This document shows, in pieces, positions 16,432-25,444 of a stretch of DNA of 64,000 nt. Position numbers and translations under genes: made by a program. This DNA is from Victivallaceae bacterium (lineage in GTDB: Bacteria; Verrucomicrobiota; Lentisphaeria; Victivallales; Victivallaceae), in assembly GCA_028709805.1 (NCBI GenBank), contig JAQUTL010000005.1, positions 42,836 through 106,835 of the forward strand, read 5' to 3'. The number at the start of each line of letters is the position of its first letter. Position 1 is the stretch's first letter. Under the pieces are notes generated by a model that had not been told where the DNA came from, did not search any database, and saw only the letters and a list, made by a program, of their open reading frames with translations.

Positions 16432-19400
16432 ATGTTTTTTGCGTCTTTGCCGTCTTGGAGCATGGAAACGGCAATCATTGGCGGACTGGTGTTCGCAATT
16501 GGATTTATGGCGGGAGCGGCTGGCGTCGCCATCGCGGTTGTGCTGCGGAAAAAACGCAAAGAATCGCTCCGGGCTGCTGACGTAACCGCGCTGAACACGG
16601 CCTGCGTCGAAGTGCTCTCAGCTTCGGGGGACGGCGTTGTGTCAATGGATGCCGGCGGACGGGTTCTGTCTCTGAATCCGGCCGCTGAAAAGTTGGTCGG
16701 AGTGAAGTCGGTTGAGGCGGCGGGGCGGCATTACAGCGAAATCGTCCGCATGGTCGAAGCCGAGGACGGCTCGACGCCGTTTGACCCGCTGGCCGGCGGC
16801 GGCGATGCCGGAAAAGCGGTCATAGCACGGCGGAACTTCAGAATTATGATGCCGGACGGCAAGTCATGGAATATTACCGATCGCGTCATGGCGTTATTTT
16901 CTCGCGGAAGGTTTCCACGTATGTTCATCGTTATGCACGATGCCGGAGAAAATTTGACGCAACAGCACCGGTTGCAGGAGGCGCTTGACAATTCCAACGA
17001 ATTGAATAACAAATTAAATTCACTGATCACCGAATATGAGATGTTGCTCGACACTATGCCGGTGTATTTTTATATCGAGGACGCCGAAAACGGGTTCAAA
17101 CATGTGAAGTGCAACCGGCTTTGCAGTACACTGTGGGGCATCCCGGTCGACGAAATCATCGGAAAATCCGACGAGGAGCTGTTTGGAAACGCGGAAGAAG
17201 TCAAGAAGTTCCGCGAGACGGACATCATCGCCATGCAGACGGACGGCGTGTATGAAGACGTGCTGCCGTTCACCGACAAGGCCGGCAACCGGCGTGTCGG
17301 CCACTTTTACCGTCGCGGTGTGACCATGCCGGACGGCCATCGCCAGCTGTTCGGTCTGGTCGTCGACATTACCGAGGAACAATATCAGCGCGGACGGCTG
17401 GACGCCGTAATGAATGCCTTTGAATATGCGTTTGACATGACCCATACCGCGGTATTCCGGCTCGACATCGAGACGCACGAGATGTTCGGAGCAAAGAATC
17501 TTAATACATTGTGGCCGATTCACAATGGTATAGGTGCGGTATGGACCGAGGTGGTATATCCGGAAGATATTGAAAAATTTGCCGCTGAACAGGCAGATCT
17601 GCTGTCCGGGCGAATTGAAAAAATGAATGTCAACTATCGTTCCACCTGTTTCGGCGAGTTGAAATATTACCGGATGGAGGCCGGTCTGGCTCGCATAACC
17701 GGCGGCAAGACCACCATAGTCGGCATTATACAGGACGTTACCTGCGACAAAAAACGCGAACTGGAATACAACGCGGCGCTTCAGCAGCAGAATTCCATAC
17801 TTAACGCGATTCTCAGTTCGATACCGAGTCAGGTGTTTATCAAGGACGTGAACGACGGATTCCGCTATAAACTGGCCAATCGCAATTTCACCGAGTACTA
17901 TCGTATGAACAAAGACGATGTGATAGGACATACCGACTATGAAATATTCCCATCCACGGTTGCGCAGCAACTGCGCGACCATGACCTCAAAGTGTGCTCG
18001 TCAACCGGGACGGCGTTCAGATTTGACGAGGATATTTCCTATTGTCAGTCCGGCAATGAGATATTCAAGTCATTGAAGGTCTGCTTTGAAACCGGGGACC
18101 ACAACAAATATCTGCTTGGCGTCTGTGTGGACGTAACCGAGCTTGAATGCGCGAAAAAGCAGGCCGAGGAAACCGCCGAATGGCTGCGGCTTACCTTGAA
18201 CAGCATTGGCGACGGCGTGCTTACCACCGATCTGGACGGCAATGTCTCCATGATGAATCCCGTGGCCGAACGAATGACCGGCATACCCCTGAAACAGGCC
18301 AAGGGACAGCCGCATGAGCGGGTGTTCCGGATTGTCAGCTCGGTGGATGACGAGCCGATGGCTTCGCCGTTGACACGGGCGATCCGCACCGGCAACGTGG
18401 TTGAGCTGGCCAATCATACCGATCTGATCGGCGCCAACGGCGAGCGTTATCACATTGCCGACAGCGCCGCTCCGATTTTTAACGCCGGACACGAAATCAT
18501 CGGCGCGATTCTGGTTTTCCGGGATGTGACCGATGAGTATCTGCGGCGGGATATGCTGCGTGCCGCCATGGCGCAACTTGAACTCGGCGCTGAAATGACG
18601 CGCGTGGCCACGTTCCGGGTGGAGCCGGAGACGCGGCGGATAAGCGGCTCCAGACTGTTGCCGGAGCTGTGGCCGTTAAATGGAGACATCGCGGAGAAAC
18701 CGGAAAACTGGGTGTTTCAGGACGATCTGAAAGAGTTTATGGACGTGGTATATTCCCTGTCGGACGGGGAGTCCGGTACAAGAAGCTGTGTGTATCGCGC
18801 CGGCGCGGCTGGCGCGGTGCGGCAGTATCAGATCAGTATGATTCCCGACCGGATGAATGGCCGGGTCAATGACATTGTCGGCGCGATTCAGGACGTTACC
18901 GAAATACGGGAAAACGCCGCCAAGTTGAAAGCCACGCAGGAGTTGTGGGAGCTGGTCATCAACTCGATTCCGATCATGCTGTTCGCCAAAGACGCCGATG
19001 ACGGATTCCGCTATGCGGTATGCAATCAGGCGTTCGCTGAATTTTTGGGTAAGACTCCGGCCGAAGTGATCGGGAGAACAGATGCTGAACTGTTTGAGCT
19101 GCCCGGCGAAATCGAGCAATATGCCAGCAAGGACCGGCTGGTTATGGCTTCCGATGCCGGCGACAGGTTTGAGGAGGTGTCAACCGATTTCCGCGGGATG
19201 AAGCATTTCATCCGTTCCTTCAAGCGCCCGATAACCGGGGTCGGCAATCGGAATTTACTGCTTGGCGTGTGTGTGGACATTACGGAAATGCATAATTTGC
19301 TGCAATACGAACATGTCAGCAACACGCTGCTGACCTATGCGGTGTCGGTGCCTGACTTTGCTCCGCTGGTTGAAAAGGTGCTCGGAACCGTGCTTGCGTC

Positions 19401-21855
19401 GCTGAAATGCGACCGGGTGATATTTGCCGTGATCGGGGAGGACGGGCAGCTGCACCGTTATCGTGATATTTATTCGGACCGGTGCCTTCCGCTGGAAAAT
19501 ATAGGCGTTGACGTTCATGAGGGACTGTGGAATGTTCAGCTCGACCGCTTTAAGAACGGGGAGTTTGTCGCTTATGAAAAATTTTCCGATATTCCCGGCA
19601 GCGAAAAGTTGCTGGCGATTAATCCGGCGTATCCGATCCGGTCGGCTGCCGGGGTGCCGGTCTTTGCCGGGCGGGATTTTGTGGGTGTGCTGTTCGTGTC
19701 GTTCACGGAGCATCACACCATTGAGATTTTTGACGACCGGTTTATGCATGCCGTGGCCGGTATGATTGCGCTGGCGCAGATACGGGAAATTCAGCGTCAG
19801 GCCGTCAAACGGGCGGAGGAGCGCAATCAAACCATTCTGGACAACTTGAATATTCCGATCTGGCTTTATGATCTCAACGGAGCGGTTGTGCAAACCAACA
19901 ATGCGTCGGAACAGCTTTTTCCAGGCGTTATGAGCAACCCGTCGCCTTATGCCTGCCGCGGCATACTCGACTGCCGGAAATCGGATGATGAGTGTCCGGT
20001 TCGCCAATGCATAGTCGGCGGCAAGGCTCAACAGTGCGATTACGAGCACATCAACGGCCATTCGTTCATCGCGGAGACGCGGCCGATATTTGACGGTGAC
20101 GGCAAGATGATTAATGTGGTGAAGAGTTTTTTTGATATAACGACGCTTCGGGCCATGATCGGCAACCGGCAGATGGTGAACGAATGTCTGGCCAATCTGC
20201 TGCGCGAAAAAGATATTATGCGCGCGCTGGAGCTTTCATTGAAGTCGATTTGCGAACATGCCGACGTGGACCGCTGCGTGATTATGCGGTTCAACCCGGA
20301 GCGGAGGACGCTTTCAAGTTTTATTGAAGTGGCGCGATCCGGTGTTCCGCCTTCGCTGGGCGACTGTCACGAGCAGCCGTATTCGGTCGAGCCGTCCTGG
20401 GAGGAGCGATTCAGGCGGCAGCCGATATTGGCTATTCCCGATTTGCCGGGCAGTATCGATGCGGAGGGGCTGACAAGCTGGAAGACGGTGATCGACAATT
20501 ATGATTTGCGCTCTTTTTATGCGCACCGGATAAAATTCGACGGCAGAATCTGGGGCTATATCGGTATTATTTACGAGAAACGCCGGAAAGTTCTGACGCC
20601 GGAGTCACTGGACTTGTTCGGTTCACTGGCTTCGTGCGTGGAGTTGACGCTGGATCGGCGGAAGAATCAGCAGGAGGTGCTGGCGGCGCTGGAGAAGGCC
20701 AAAGCCGCAGATCGCGCCAAGAGTCTTTTTCTGGCGTCGATGAGTCACGAGATCCGCACGCCGCTCAATGCGGTGATCGGATTCTCCGAACTGCTGAAGG
20801 ACGGCTCGCTGCCGCCTGACGAACGGCAGGACTACCTTGCCAATATCACGACCGCCGGCAACGCTCTGCTGCTGCTGATAAATGATGTGCTTGACTTGTC
20901 CAAACTTGAAGCCGGTCAAATGGTGTTGACGCCGGAGCCGGTTGATTTTCCGGCGCTGGTTCGTGAGGTCGGCGGAATCTTCAAGCAGAAATGCGCCGAG
21001 CGCGGGATCAGTCTGGTGCTGGATGTTCCCGGCGATATGCCGACAATATGGCTGGCGAAACTCCGCATCCGGCAGGTTCTGTTCAATCTGCTGGGCAATG
21101 CGGTAAAATTCACCGATCACGGCGGAGTCACGGTGAAGGCGGAATTTTTGAGAAAGAGCGACACCGTCGGTGATTTCTCATTTCATGTCATCGACACCGG
21201 ATGCGGTATCGCGCCGGAAGATCAGAAAAAGCTGTTCCAGCTTTTTGTTCAGGCGTCGGCGCTGCGCGGAACCAAGACCGCCAACAATGGCACCGGGCTT
21301 GGTCTGGCCATCTGCCGGCGGCTGATTGAACAGATGAACGGCGGAATAACGCTCAGCAGCGAGCCGGAACGAGGTTCGGATTTTCTGGTGACGCTTCATG
21401 ATGTGCGCTATGATATGGCGCGGCGGCCGGCTGCCACTCCGCCGGAGGCCGGCGCAGCGTGCATGGATTTCGGCGGCGAATTCACCGCGCTGCTGGTGGA
21501 CGATGTCCGGATGAATCTGAAAGTCATGGCCGCCATGCTGAATAAACTCGGTGTGCGTTCGCTGCAGGCCTCCAACGGCAACGAGGCGCTTGAGCTGCTG
21601 GAGAACAACCGGATTGATTTTGTGCTTACCGACATGTGGATGCCCGGACTGAACGGCGCCGAACTGGCGGCACGGATACGCAAAAACAAAAAGACGGCCG
21701 ATCTTCCGGTGTTCGCCGTTACGGCCGATATCGAAGCCAATGAAAATTTCTCGGTTGACGCTTTTTCCGGTATGCTGTTGAAACCGGTCACCGGCGAAAA
21801 ACTGCGGAAGCTGGTGGCTTCGTTCGCCGCCCGGCGGACCGTGGCGCGGCAGTAG
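16432..21855 (+). CDS. giant multi-PAS/GAF hybrid sensor histidine kinase with receiver domain
   Basis: 1807 residues, with a GGAGGA site upstream. One membrane segment (about residues 12-40) is followed by roughly seven PAS units to residue ~945, a GAF domain (~965-1110), another PAS (~1130-1240) with a Cys-rich motif (seven Cys including ECPVRQC), and a second GAF (~1265-1420). Then come HisKA (phosphoacceptor His1439 in SHEIRTP), a HATPase domain with NLLGNAVKF, DTGCGIAP and GTGLGLA, and a receiver domain with Asp1734 in TDMWMPG. Both phosphotransfer sites are intact. No Hpt or DNA-binding output gene lies nearby, so the pathway is orphan. Most PAS-linked PAC endings (QDVTE, VDITE) are conserved. 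Likely an intracellular integrator of several signals; ligands unknown. Confidence 0.92.
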   Translation: MFFASLPSWSMETAIIGGLVFAIGFMAGAAGVAIAVVLRKKRKESLRAADVTALNTACVEVLSASGDGVVSMDAGGRVLSLNPAAEKLVGVKSVEAAGRHYSEIVRMVEAEDGSTPFDPLAGGGDAGKAVIARRNFRIMMPDGKSWNITDRVMALFSRGRFPRMFIVMHDAGENLTQQHRLQEALDNSNELNNKLNSLITEYEMLLDTMPVYFYIEDAENGFKHVKCNRLCSTLWGIPVDEIIGKSDEELFGNAEEVKKFRETDIIAMQTDGVYEDVLPFTDKAGNRRVGHFYRRGVTMPDGHRQLFGLVVDITEEQYQRGRLDAVMNAFEYAFDMTHTAVFRLDIETHEMFGAKNLNTLWPIHNGIGAVWTEVVYPEDIEKFAAEQADLLSGRIEKMNVNYRSTCFGELKYYRMEAGLARITGGKTTIVGIIQDVTCDKKRELEYNAALQQQNSILNAILSSIPSQVFIKDVNDGFRYKLANRNFTEYYRMNKDDVIGHTDYEIFPSTVAQQLRDHDLKVCSSTGTAFRFDEDISYCQSGNEIFKSLKVCFETGDHNKYLLGVCVDVTELECAKKQAEETAEWLRLTLNSIGDGVLTTDLDGNVSMMNPVAERMTGIPLKQAKGQPHERVFRIVSSVDDEPMASPLTRAIRTGNVVELANHTDLIGANGERYHIADSAAPIFNAGHEIIGAILVFRDVTDEYLRRDMLRAAMAQLELGAEMTRVATFRVEPETRRISGSRLLPELWPLNGDIAEKPENWVFQDDLKEFMDVVYSLSDGESGTRSCVYRAGAAGAVRQYQISMIPDRMNGRVNDIVGAIQDVTEIRENAAKLKATQELWELVINSIPIMLFAKDADDGFRYAVCNQAFAEFLGKTPAEVIGRTDAELFELPGEIEQYASKDRLVMASDAGDRFEEVSTDFRGMKHFIRSFKRPITGVGNRNLLLGVCVDITEMHNLLQYEHVSNTLLTYAVSVPDFAPLVEKVLGTVLASLKCDRVIFAVIGEDGQLHRYRDIYSDRCLPLENIGVDVHEGLWNVQLDRFKNGEFVAYEKFSDIPGSEKLLAINPAYPIRSAAGVPVFAGRDFVGVLFVSFTEHHTIEIFDDRFMHAVAGMIALAQIREIQRQAVKRAEERNQTILDNLNIPIWLYDLNGAVVQTNNASEQLFPGVMSNPSPYACRGILDCRKSDDECPVRQCIVGGKAQQCDYEHINGHSFIAETRPIFDGDGKMINVVKSFFDITTLRAMIGNRQMVNECLANLLREKDIMRALELSLKSICEHADVDRCVIMRFNPERRTLSSFIEVARSGVPPSLGDCHEQPYSVEPSWEERFRRQPILAIPDLPGSIDAEGLTSWKTVIDNYDLRSFYAHRIKFDGRIWGYIGIIYEKRRKVLTPESLDLFGSLASCVELTLDRRKNQQEVLAALEKAKAADRAKSLFLASMSHEIRTPLNAVIGFSELLKDGSLPPDERQDYLANITTAGNALLLLINDVLDLSKLEAGQMVLTPEPVDFPALVREVGGIFKQKCAERGISLVLDVPGDMPTIWLAKLRIRQVLFNLLGNAVKFTDHGGVTVKAEFLRKSDTVGDFSFHVIDTGCGIAPEDQKKLFQLFVQASALRGTKTANNGTGLGLAICRRLIEQMNGGITLSSEPERGSDFLVTLHDVRYDMARRPAATPPEAGAACMDFGGEFTALLVDDVRMNLKVMAAMLNKLGVRSLQASNGNEALELLENNRIDFVLTDMWMPGLNGAELAARIRKNKKTADLPVFAVTADIEANENFSVDAFSGMLLKPVTGEKLRKLVASFAARRTVARQ

Positions 21856-21872
21856 CCCAGCGCCCCGGGGAA

Positions 21873-21890
21873 GGCGGCGTTGCTGCCGCC
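21873..21890. other. hairpin between convergent genes
   Basis: GGCGGC (21873-21878) and GCCGCC (21885-21890) with a 6-nt loop, between the stop of the sensor kinase and the stop of the opposing hydrolase. There is no T-tract, so termination here is only possible, not clear. Confidence 0.3.
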
Positions 21891-21906
21891 GGGTTCCGCT
21901 TTGCGC

Positions 21907-24666
21907 CTATTGGCGGATCACTTTGAGCATAAGATCGCCGGAATAATCGATGACGCGGCTTTCACCTTGTTTCAGCATTCCGGCTTCAAACTCGCGGCCG
22001 CCGGAAGAGAGTCGGTCAATCGCGGAGAACGCAATGTCGCGGTTGGCGGTGATTTCGCATTTGAGATCGCGTTCGGTGAAGTTGGAGCGATAGTCAAGCA
22101 CAAAATAGATGTACGCGCCGTCGGCGTTGCGGCGAACCGAAACGATTGCGCCGTCCGGCGGAACAAGCGACAGCGGCATGGTCGCGGCGGCCTCCTTGGT
22201 CAATTCGGCGAGTTTGCGGCGATATTCCGGAGTGATGTCGCCCGGCAGGCCGCTGTCACGGTAATTTTTCGTCATTTGGGCCAACTGTTCGTCCCGGAGC
22301 ATTGAGACTTGGGAAGCCGGAATTTCGGCAAGCTGCTGCTCCAGAGCGGCGGAGCGCGGCAGGTCCCATTCGTTATTGATGCCGTTGACGCCGCACAGAA
22401 CGAGGCGGCCGCCGGAACGGACGAAATTTATGACCGCCGCCATTTCCGCATCATTCAACGCGAACGCCCGGTACAGGATCATGGTGTGATAGGGGGGGCG
22501 TTCGAGCGACGGGAGCTTCTCGGCGAAAACGGCATCAACCGGAACGCCCTGACCGGCGAGCGCGGCATAGAGGCGGACAAAGCTGAAATAGTCGTTCTGA
22601 TTGGCGTGCTCCGGCAGTCCGGCGATCAGCGAACGCTCGGAAAGCACCAGCGCTACCGGAGCGGCCGAGACGCGGCGGAGAAGCGACGCTTCATGGTCGG
22701 CAACTAAGCCGAACACGCCGTTGAGCAAGTCCCAGTATTCCGGTCGCCAGTTGTCGGCCAGGTCGCCGCCCTGGTCATCCAGACTGAGGGCCTTGCCGCC
22801 GTGCTGCCAGAAACTGTTGGCGTCACGGTATTTGTCGCAATACATCAGGGTCCAGAGCTGGAGTCCGTCGCCCCATGCCAGACCGTTGAGCAGCGAGCGG
22901 ACGAAACTGCGCGGACTTTTGCAGGCGTAGCCGGTTCCCGGCCACATGATTACGGTGGAGTTCAAGGCGCAGGAGTTTTTCAGGAGCTGCAGCGCCACGC
23001 CCTCCTGCAGGGAGCCGTTGTTGTAAAGATCGGTGCCGATGTAGTCGAAGTTTTTTCCGTAAGCGGTGTAGCTGCAGGCCGGAGTGTCCAGCGGAACGGT
23101 GTTCTGGATTACGATTGACGGCAGCAGCGATTTTGTGCGCATTGAGTCGTAGAAATCCTTCAGGCTTTCCGGCGCATAGTTGGCTTTGAAATTCTGATAC
23201 TCCATGTAGGCGACCCATTCATCCGGCGTTGACGGGTGTCCGGCGAACGGTGTATCCGGCAGCGCGGGCAGGCCGCGAGCGGCGAGTTCTATGTTGCGGC
23301 GGGCGGCGAAATCCCGGTAGGCGGCGATGAAGTCCGGCCGGTCAAGCAGTTTGCCGAACTGATGGTGATTGTCGCGGATCGCCGGTTCATCGACCTGGAG
23401 GCCGGCGAAATGCGGCATCATGGTGTATGGTTTCAGGAAAACGTCCGCGTCGGCGGTCATTCTGTCCGGATGTCCGTAATATTGATATGAAATAATATCG
23501 CCGTCCTGAAACGGCGCGCCGTCTGCCCACACGGTGAACGGGATGACGGTGTTCGCGGCGAACTCTCCGGTGCGTTGCAGTTTTGCCGACTCGCCGCCGA
23601 TCTCGCGCTTGATAATCAGACTGACCAGATTGGCTCCGGCGGCGGCCAGATGCTTCGGCAGGTGCGGGTATGCGTAATTGTAACCGGGGTGGACCAAGCG
23701 GCTGTGGCTCCATGAAATGTCCGTGACGTCGATCGCCCGGACAAAGGTTTTGCCGCCGGTAATATCCTGTACGGTGGTCCGTGTCCGGTATTGCAAATCT
23801 TTACGGTAGGGCGCGGCGGCGGCGAGAAAACCGGCGGACGCGGCATCGGCCTCGCGTTTAAAGTCATTAATTGCGGCGGAAAACTGCGCGATCAGCCGCA
23901 TCAACGGCAAATTTTCGTCCGATGCCGGGCGCGGCTTCAACAGTTCGGGCGGCAGGCTGACGGTGAGTTTTCCAATCTCATCGCTTTTAAACGGATTGGC
24001 GCCGGAAAACACCATGTTGCCGTAAACATAAAGGCGGATCGCCACATGGCCGCCCTTGTCGCAGTCAACGCCTTCGACGGTGAGTTCGGCCGGTCCCGAC
24101 GGCGGCTCCGGCGGAAACCACTCGGTGACCGCCATGCGGTGGGAAGTCCGCCGTCCATAGACGAACAGCATTTCGCCGGTGGGGAAGGGGGCGTAGTTTT
24201 TGCGGTAGACGCCGACGGAAAACGAAGAGAGCGGCACGGAGAAAACGGTGCCGTCCGCCCATTTGAAGGTGAAGCTTTTGAATCCGATCCATTCCGAGTC
24301 AGGTGCCGCCGAGTCCTCGGTGTTTTCAACCATGATGAGATAATTTTCCGGTGCGCGGCGCAGCCGGAGTCCGTCTCTTATCGCGGCGCGCTGCTCATCA
24401 AGTTTAAGAAAATTTTTCCGCAGTTCGCCGTCCAGCCGCCTGCCGGCGGCGAGCAGTTCCGGCGGTATCGTCCGCCCCTGAGCCGACGCTTCGGCAAGAT
24501 CATAATTGGCTTCGTCAAGTTGACGGCCGGCGGCGGCATAGGCGAGGTCGAGCGCTCTTCCGGCTTCGGCGTAGCCGGCAAGATTCTCATTGTAGGCGCC
24601 GTCTGCGCCGCAAAGTGCGCCTGCGGCGGCGAATGCCAAGACGAACAGCATTGCGGATAACTTCAT
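21907..24666 (-). CDS. secreted GH42-like/TIM-barrel hydrolase candidate
   Basis: 919 residues from the ATG preceded by AGGAAGG; the open frame continues 64 codons further into the SDR gene but without a start signal. A signal peptide (MKLSAMLFVLAFAAAGALCG) is followed by a helical segment, a beta-rich domain (~130-300) and a large alpha/beta region. FAGLQVDEPA and the YIGTDLY segment look like barrel-strand ends of glycoside hydrolases. A region near residues 760-850 (NFVRSGGRLVLCGVNG) resembles the beta-galactosidase trimerisation/glutaminase-like domain of GH42-type enzymes. It is the last gene of the IclR cluster and the only one exported, so it may release the sugar the others degrade. 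Family assignment is tentative. Confidence 0.55.
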   Translation of the reverse strand: MKLSAMLFVLAFAAAGALCGADGAYNENLAGYAEAGRALDLAYAAAGRQLDEANYDLAEASAQGRTIPPELLAAGRRLDGELRKNFLKLDEQRAAIRDGLRLRRAPENYLIMVENTEDSAAPDSEWIGFKSFTFKWADGTVFSVPLSSFSVGVYRKNYAPFPTGEMLFVYGRRTSHRMAVTEWFPPEPPSGPAELTVEGVDCDKGGHVAIRLYVYGNMVFSGANPFKSDEIGKLTVSLPPELLKPRPASDENLPLMRLIAQFSAAINDFKREADAASAGFLAAAAPYRKDLQYRTRTTVQDITGGKTFVRAIDVTDISWSHSRLVHPGYNYAYPHLPKHLAAAGANLVSLIIKREIGGESAKLQRTGEFAANTVIPFTVWADGAPFQDGDIISYQYYGHPDRMTADADVFLKPYTMMPHFAGLQVDEPAIRDNHHQFGKLLDRPDFIAAYRDFAARRNIELAARGLPALPDTPFAGHPSTPDEWVAYMEYQNFKANYAPESLKDFYDSMRTKSLLPSIVIQNTVPLDTPACSYTAYGKNFDYIGTDLYNNGSLQEGVALQLLKNSCALNSTVIMWPGTGYACKSPRSFVRSLLNGLAWGDGLQLWTLMYCDKYRDANSFWQHGGKALSLDDQGGDLADNWRPEYWDLLNGVFGLVADHEASLLRRVSAAPVALVLSERSLIAGLPEHANQNDYFSFVRLYAALAGQGVPVDAVFAEKLPSLERPPYHTMILYRAFALNDAEMAAVINFVRSGGRLVLCGVNGINNEWDLPRSAALEQQLAEIPASQVSMLRDEQLAQMTKNYRDSGLPGDITPEYRRKLAELTKEAAATMPLSLVPPDGAIVSVRRNADGAYIYFVLDYRSNFTERDLKCEITANRDIAFSAIDRLSSGGREFEAGMLKQGESRVIDYSGDLMLKVIRQ

Positions 24667-24688
24667 AATGCACCTTCCTGTCGGATGT

Positions 24689-25444
24689 TTATAACTGCAT
24701 GCCGCCGGCGACCGGAAAGTCTCCGCCGTTAATGTAACTGCCGGCGTTGGAGCAGAGCAGGAGAACCAGTCCGGAACAGTCGTCTGGAGTGCCGAACCGC
24801 CCCGCCGGTATCCGGGACAGGAGCGCGGCGGCCAGCGCCGGGTCGGTAAGAACTTCATGGTTGCGGTCGGTGTCGATCACCCCCGGCGCCACGTTGTTGG
24901 CGGTAATGCCGTATTTTGCGTACTCTCTGGCCACGTTGGAAATCAGATTGTTCTGCGCCGACTTGGTTGCCGCGTAAATCGCCAGCCGCGGCGACTGCCG
25001 CCATTGATTGATGCTTCCAATGGACACGATGCGGCCGAATCCCCGCGCGGTCATGCCCGGCAGAAACGCCTTGATCAGCCGGAATGACGCGCCGACGTTG
25101 GCGGCGAACTCCCGTTCAAACTCCGCCGGATCGAACTCCTCCACCGTGGCGTATTTCTGGATGGAGGCGTTGAGAATCAGCAGGTCGACGTCGCCGGAGC
25201 GGCTGGCGAGTTCATCCGTCGCCGCTCCGTCGGCAAGATCGGCGGCGAGCGACCGGCAGGAGATGCCGCGTCCGCGCGCCTCCTCCAGCGTCCGGTTCAG
25301 CGCTTCAGAGTCTTTCGAGGCGTGGAATATCACCTCTTTGGCTCCGGCTTCGCCCAGACGCATGGCAATGGCTTTGCCGATGCCGCGGCTCGACCCGGTC
25401 ACCAGGGCGCGGCGGCCGGAAAGATCGAAACAGTTGACGGTCAT
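24689..25444 (-). CDS. short-chain dehydrogenase/reductase
   Basis: 251 residues. The Rossmann glycine motif TGSSRGIG is at about residues 17-24, the NAS motif follows, and the catalytic Ser-Tyr-Lys is completed by YAATK. The C-terminus has the family PGVIDT loop. The closest named relatives by motif are gluconate 5-dehydrogenase or FabG-like reductases. In this operon with a sugar-acid dehydratase and an aldolase-like protein, oxidation or reduction of a sugar acid is the likely job. Its start overlaps the stop of the preceding gene by ATGA. Confidence 0.85.
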   Translation of the reverse strand: MTVNCFDLSGRRALVTGSSRGIGKAIAMRLGEAGAKEVIFHASKDSEALNRTLEEARGRGISCRSLAADLADGAATDELASRSGDVDLLILNASIQKYATVEEFDPAEFEREFAANVGASFRLIKAFLPGMTARGFGRIVSIGSINQWRQSPRLAIYAATKSAQNNLISNVAREYAKYGITANNVAPGVIDTDRNHEVLTDPALAAALLSRIPAGRFGTPDDCSGLVLLLCSNAGSYINGGDFPVAGGMQL

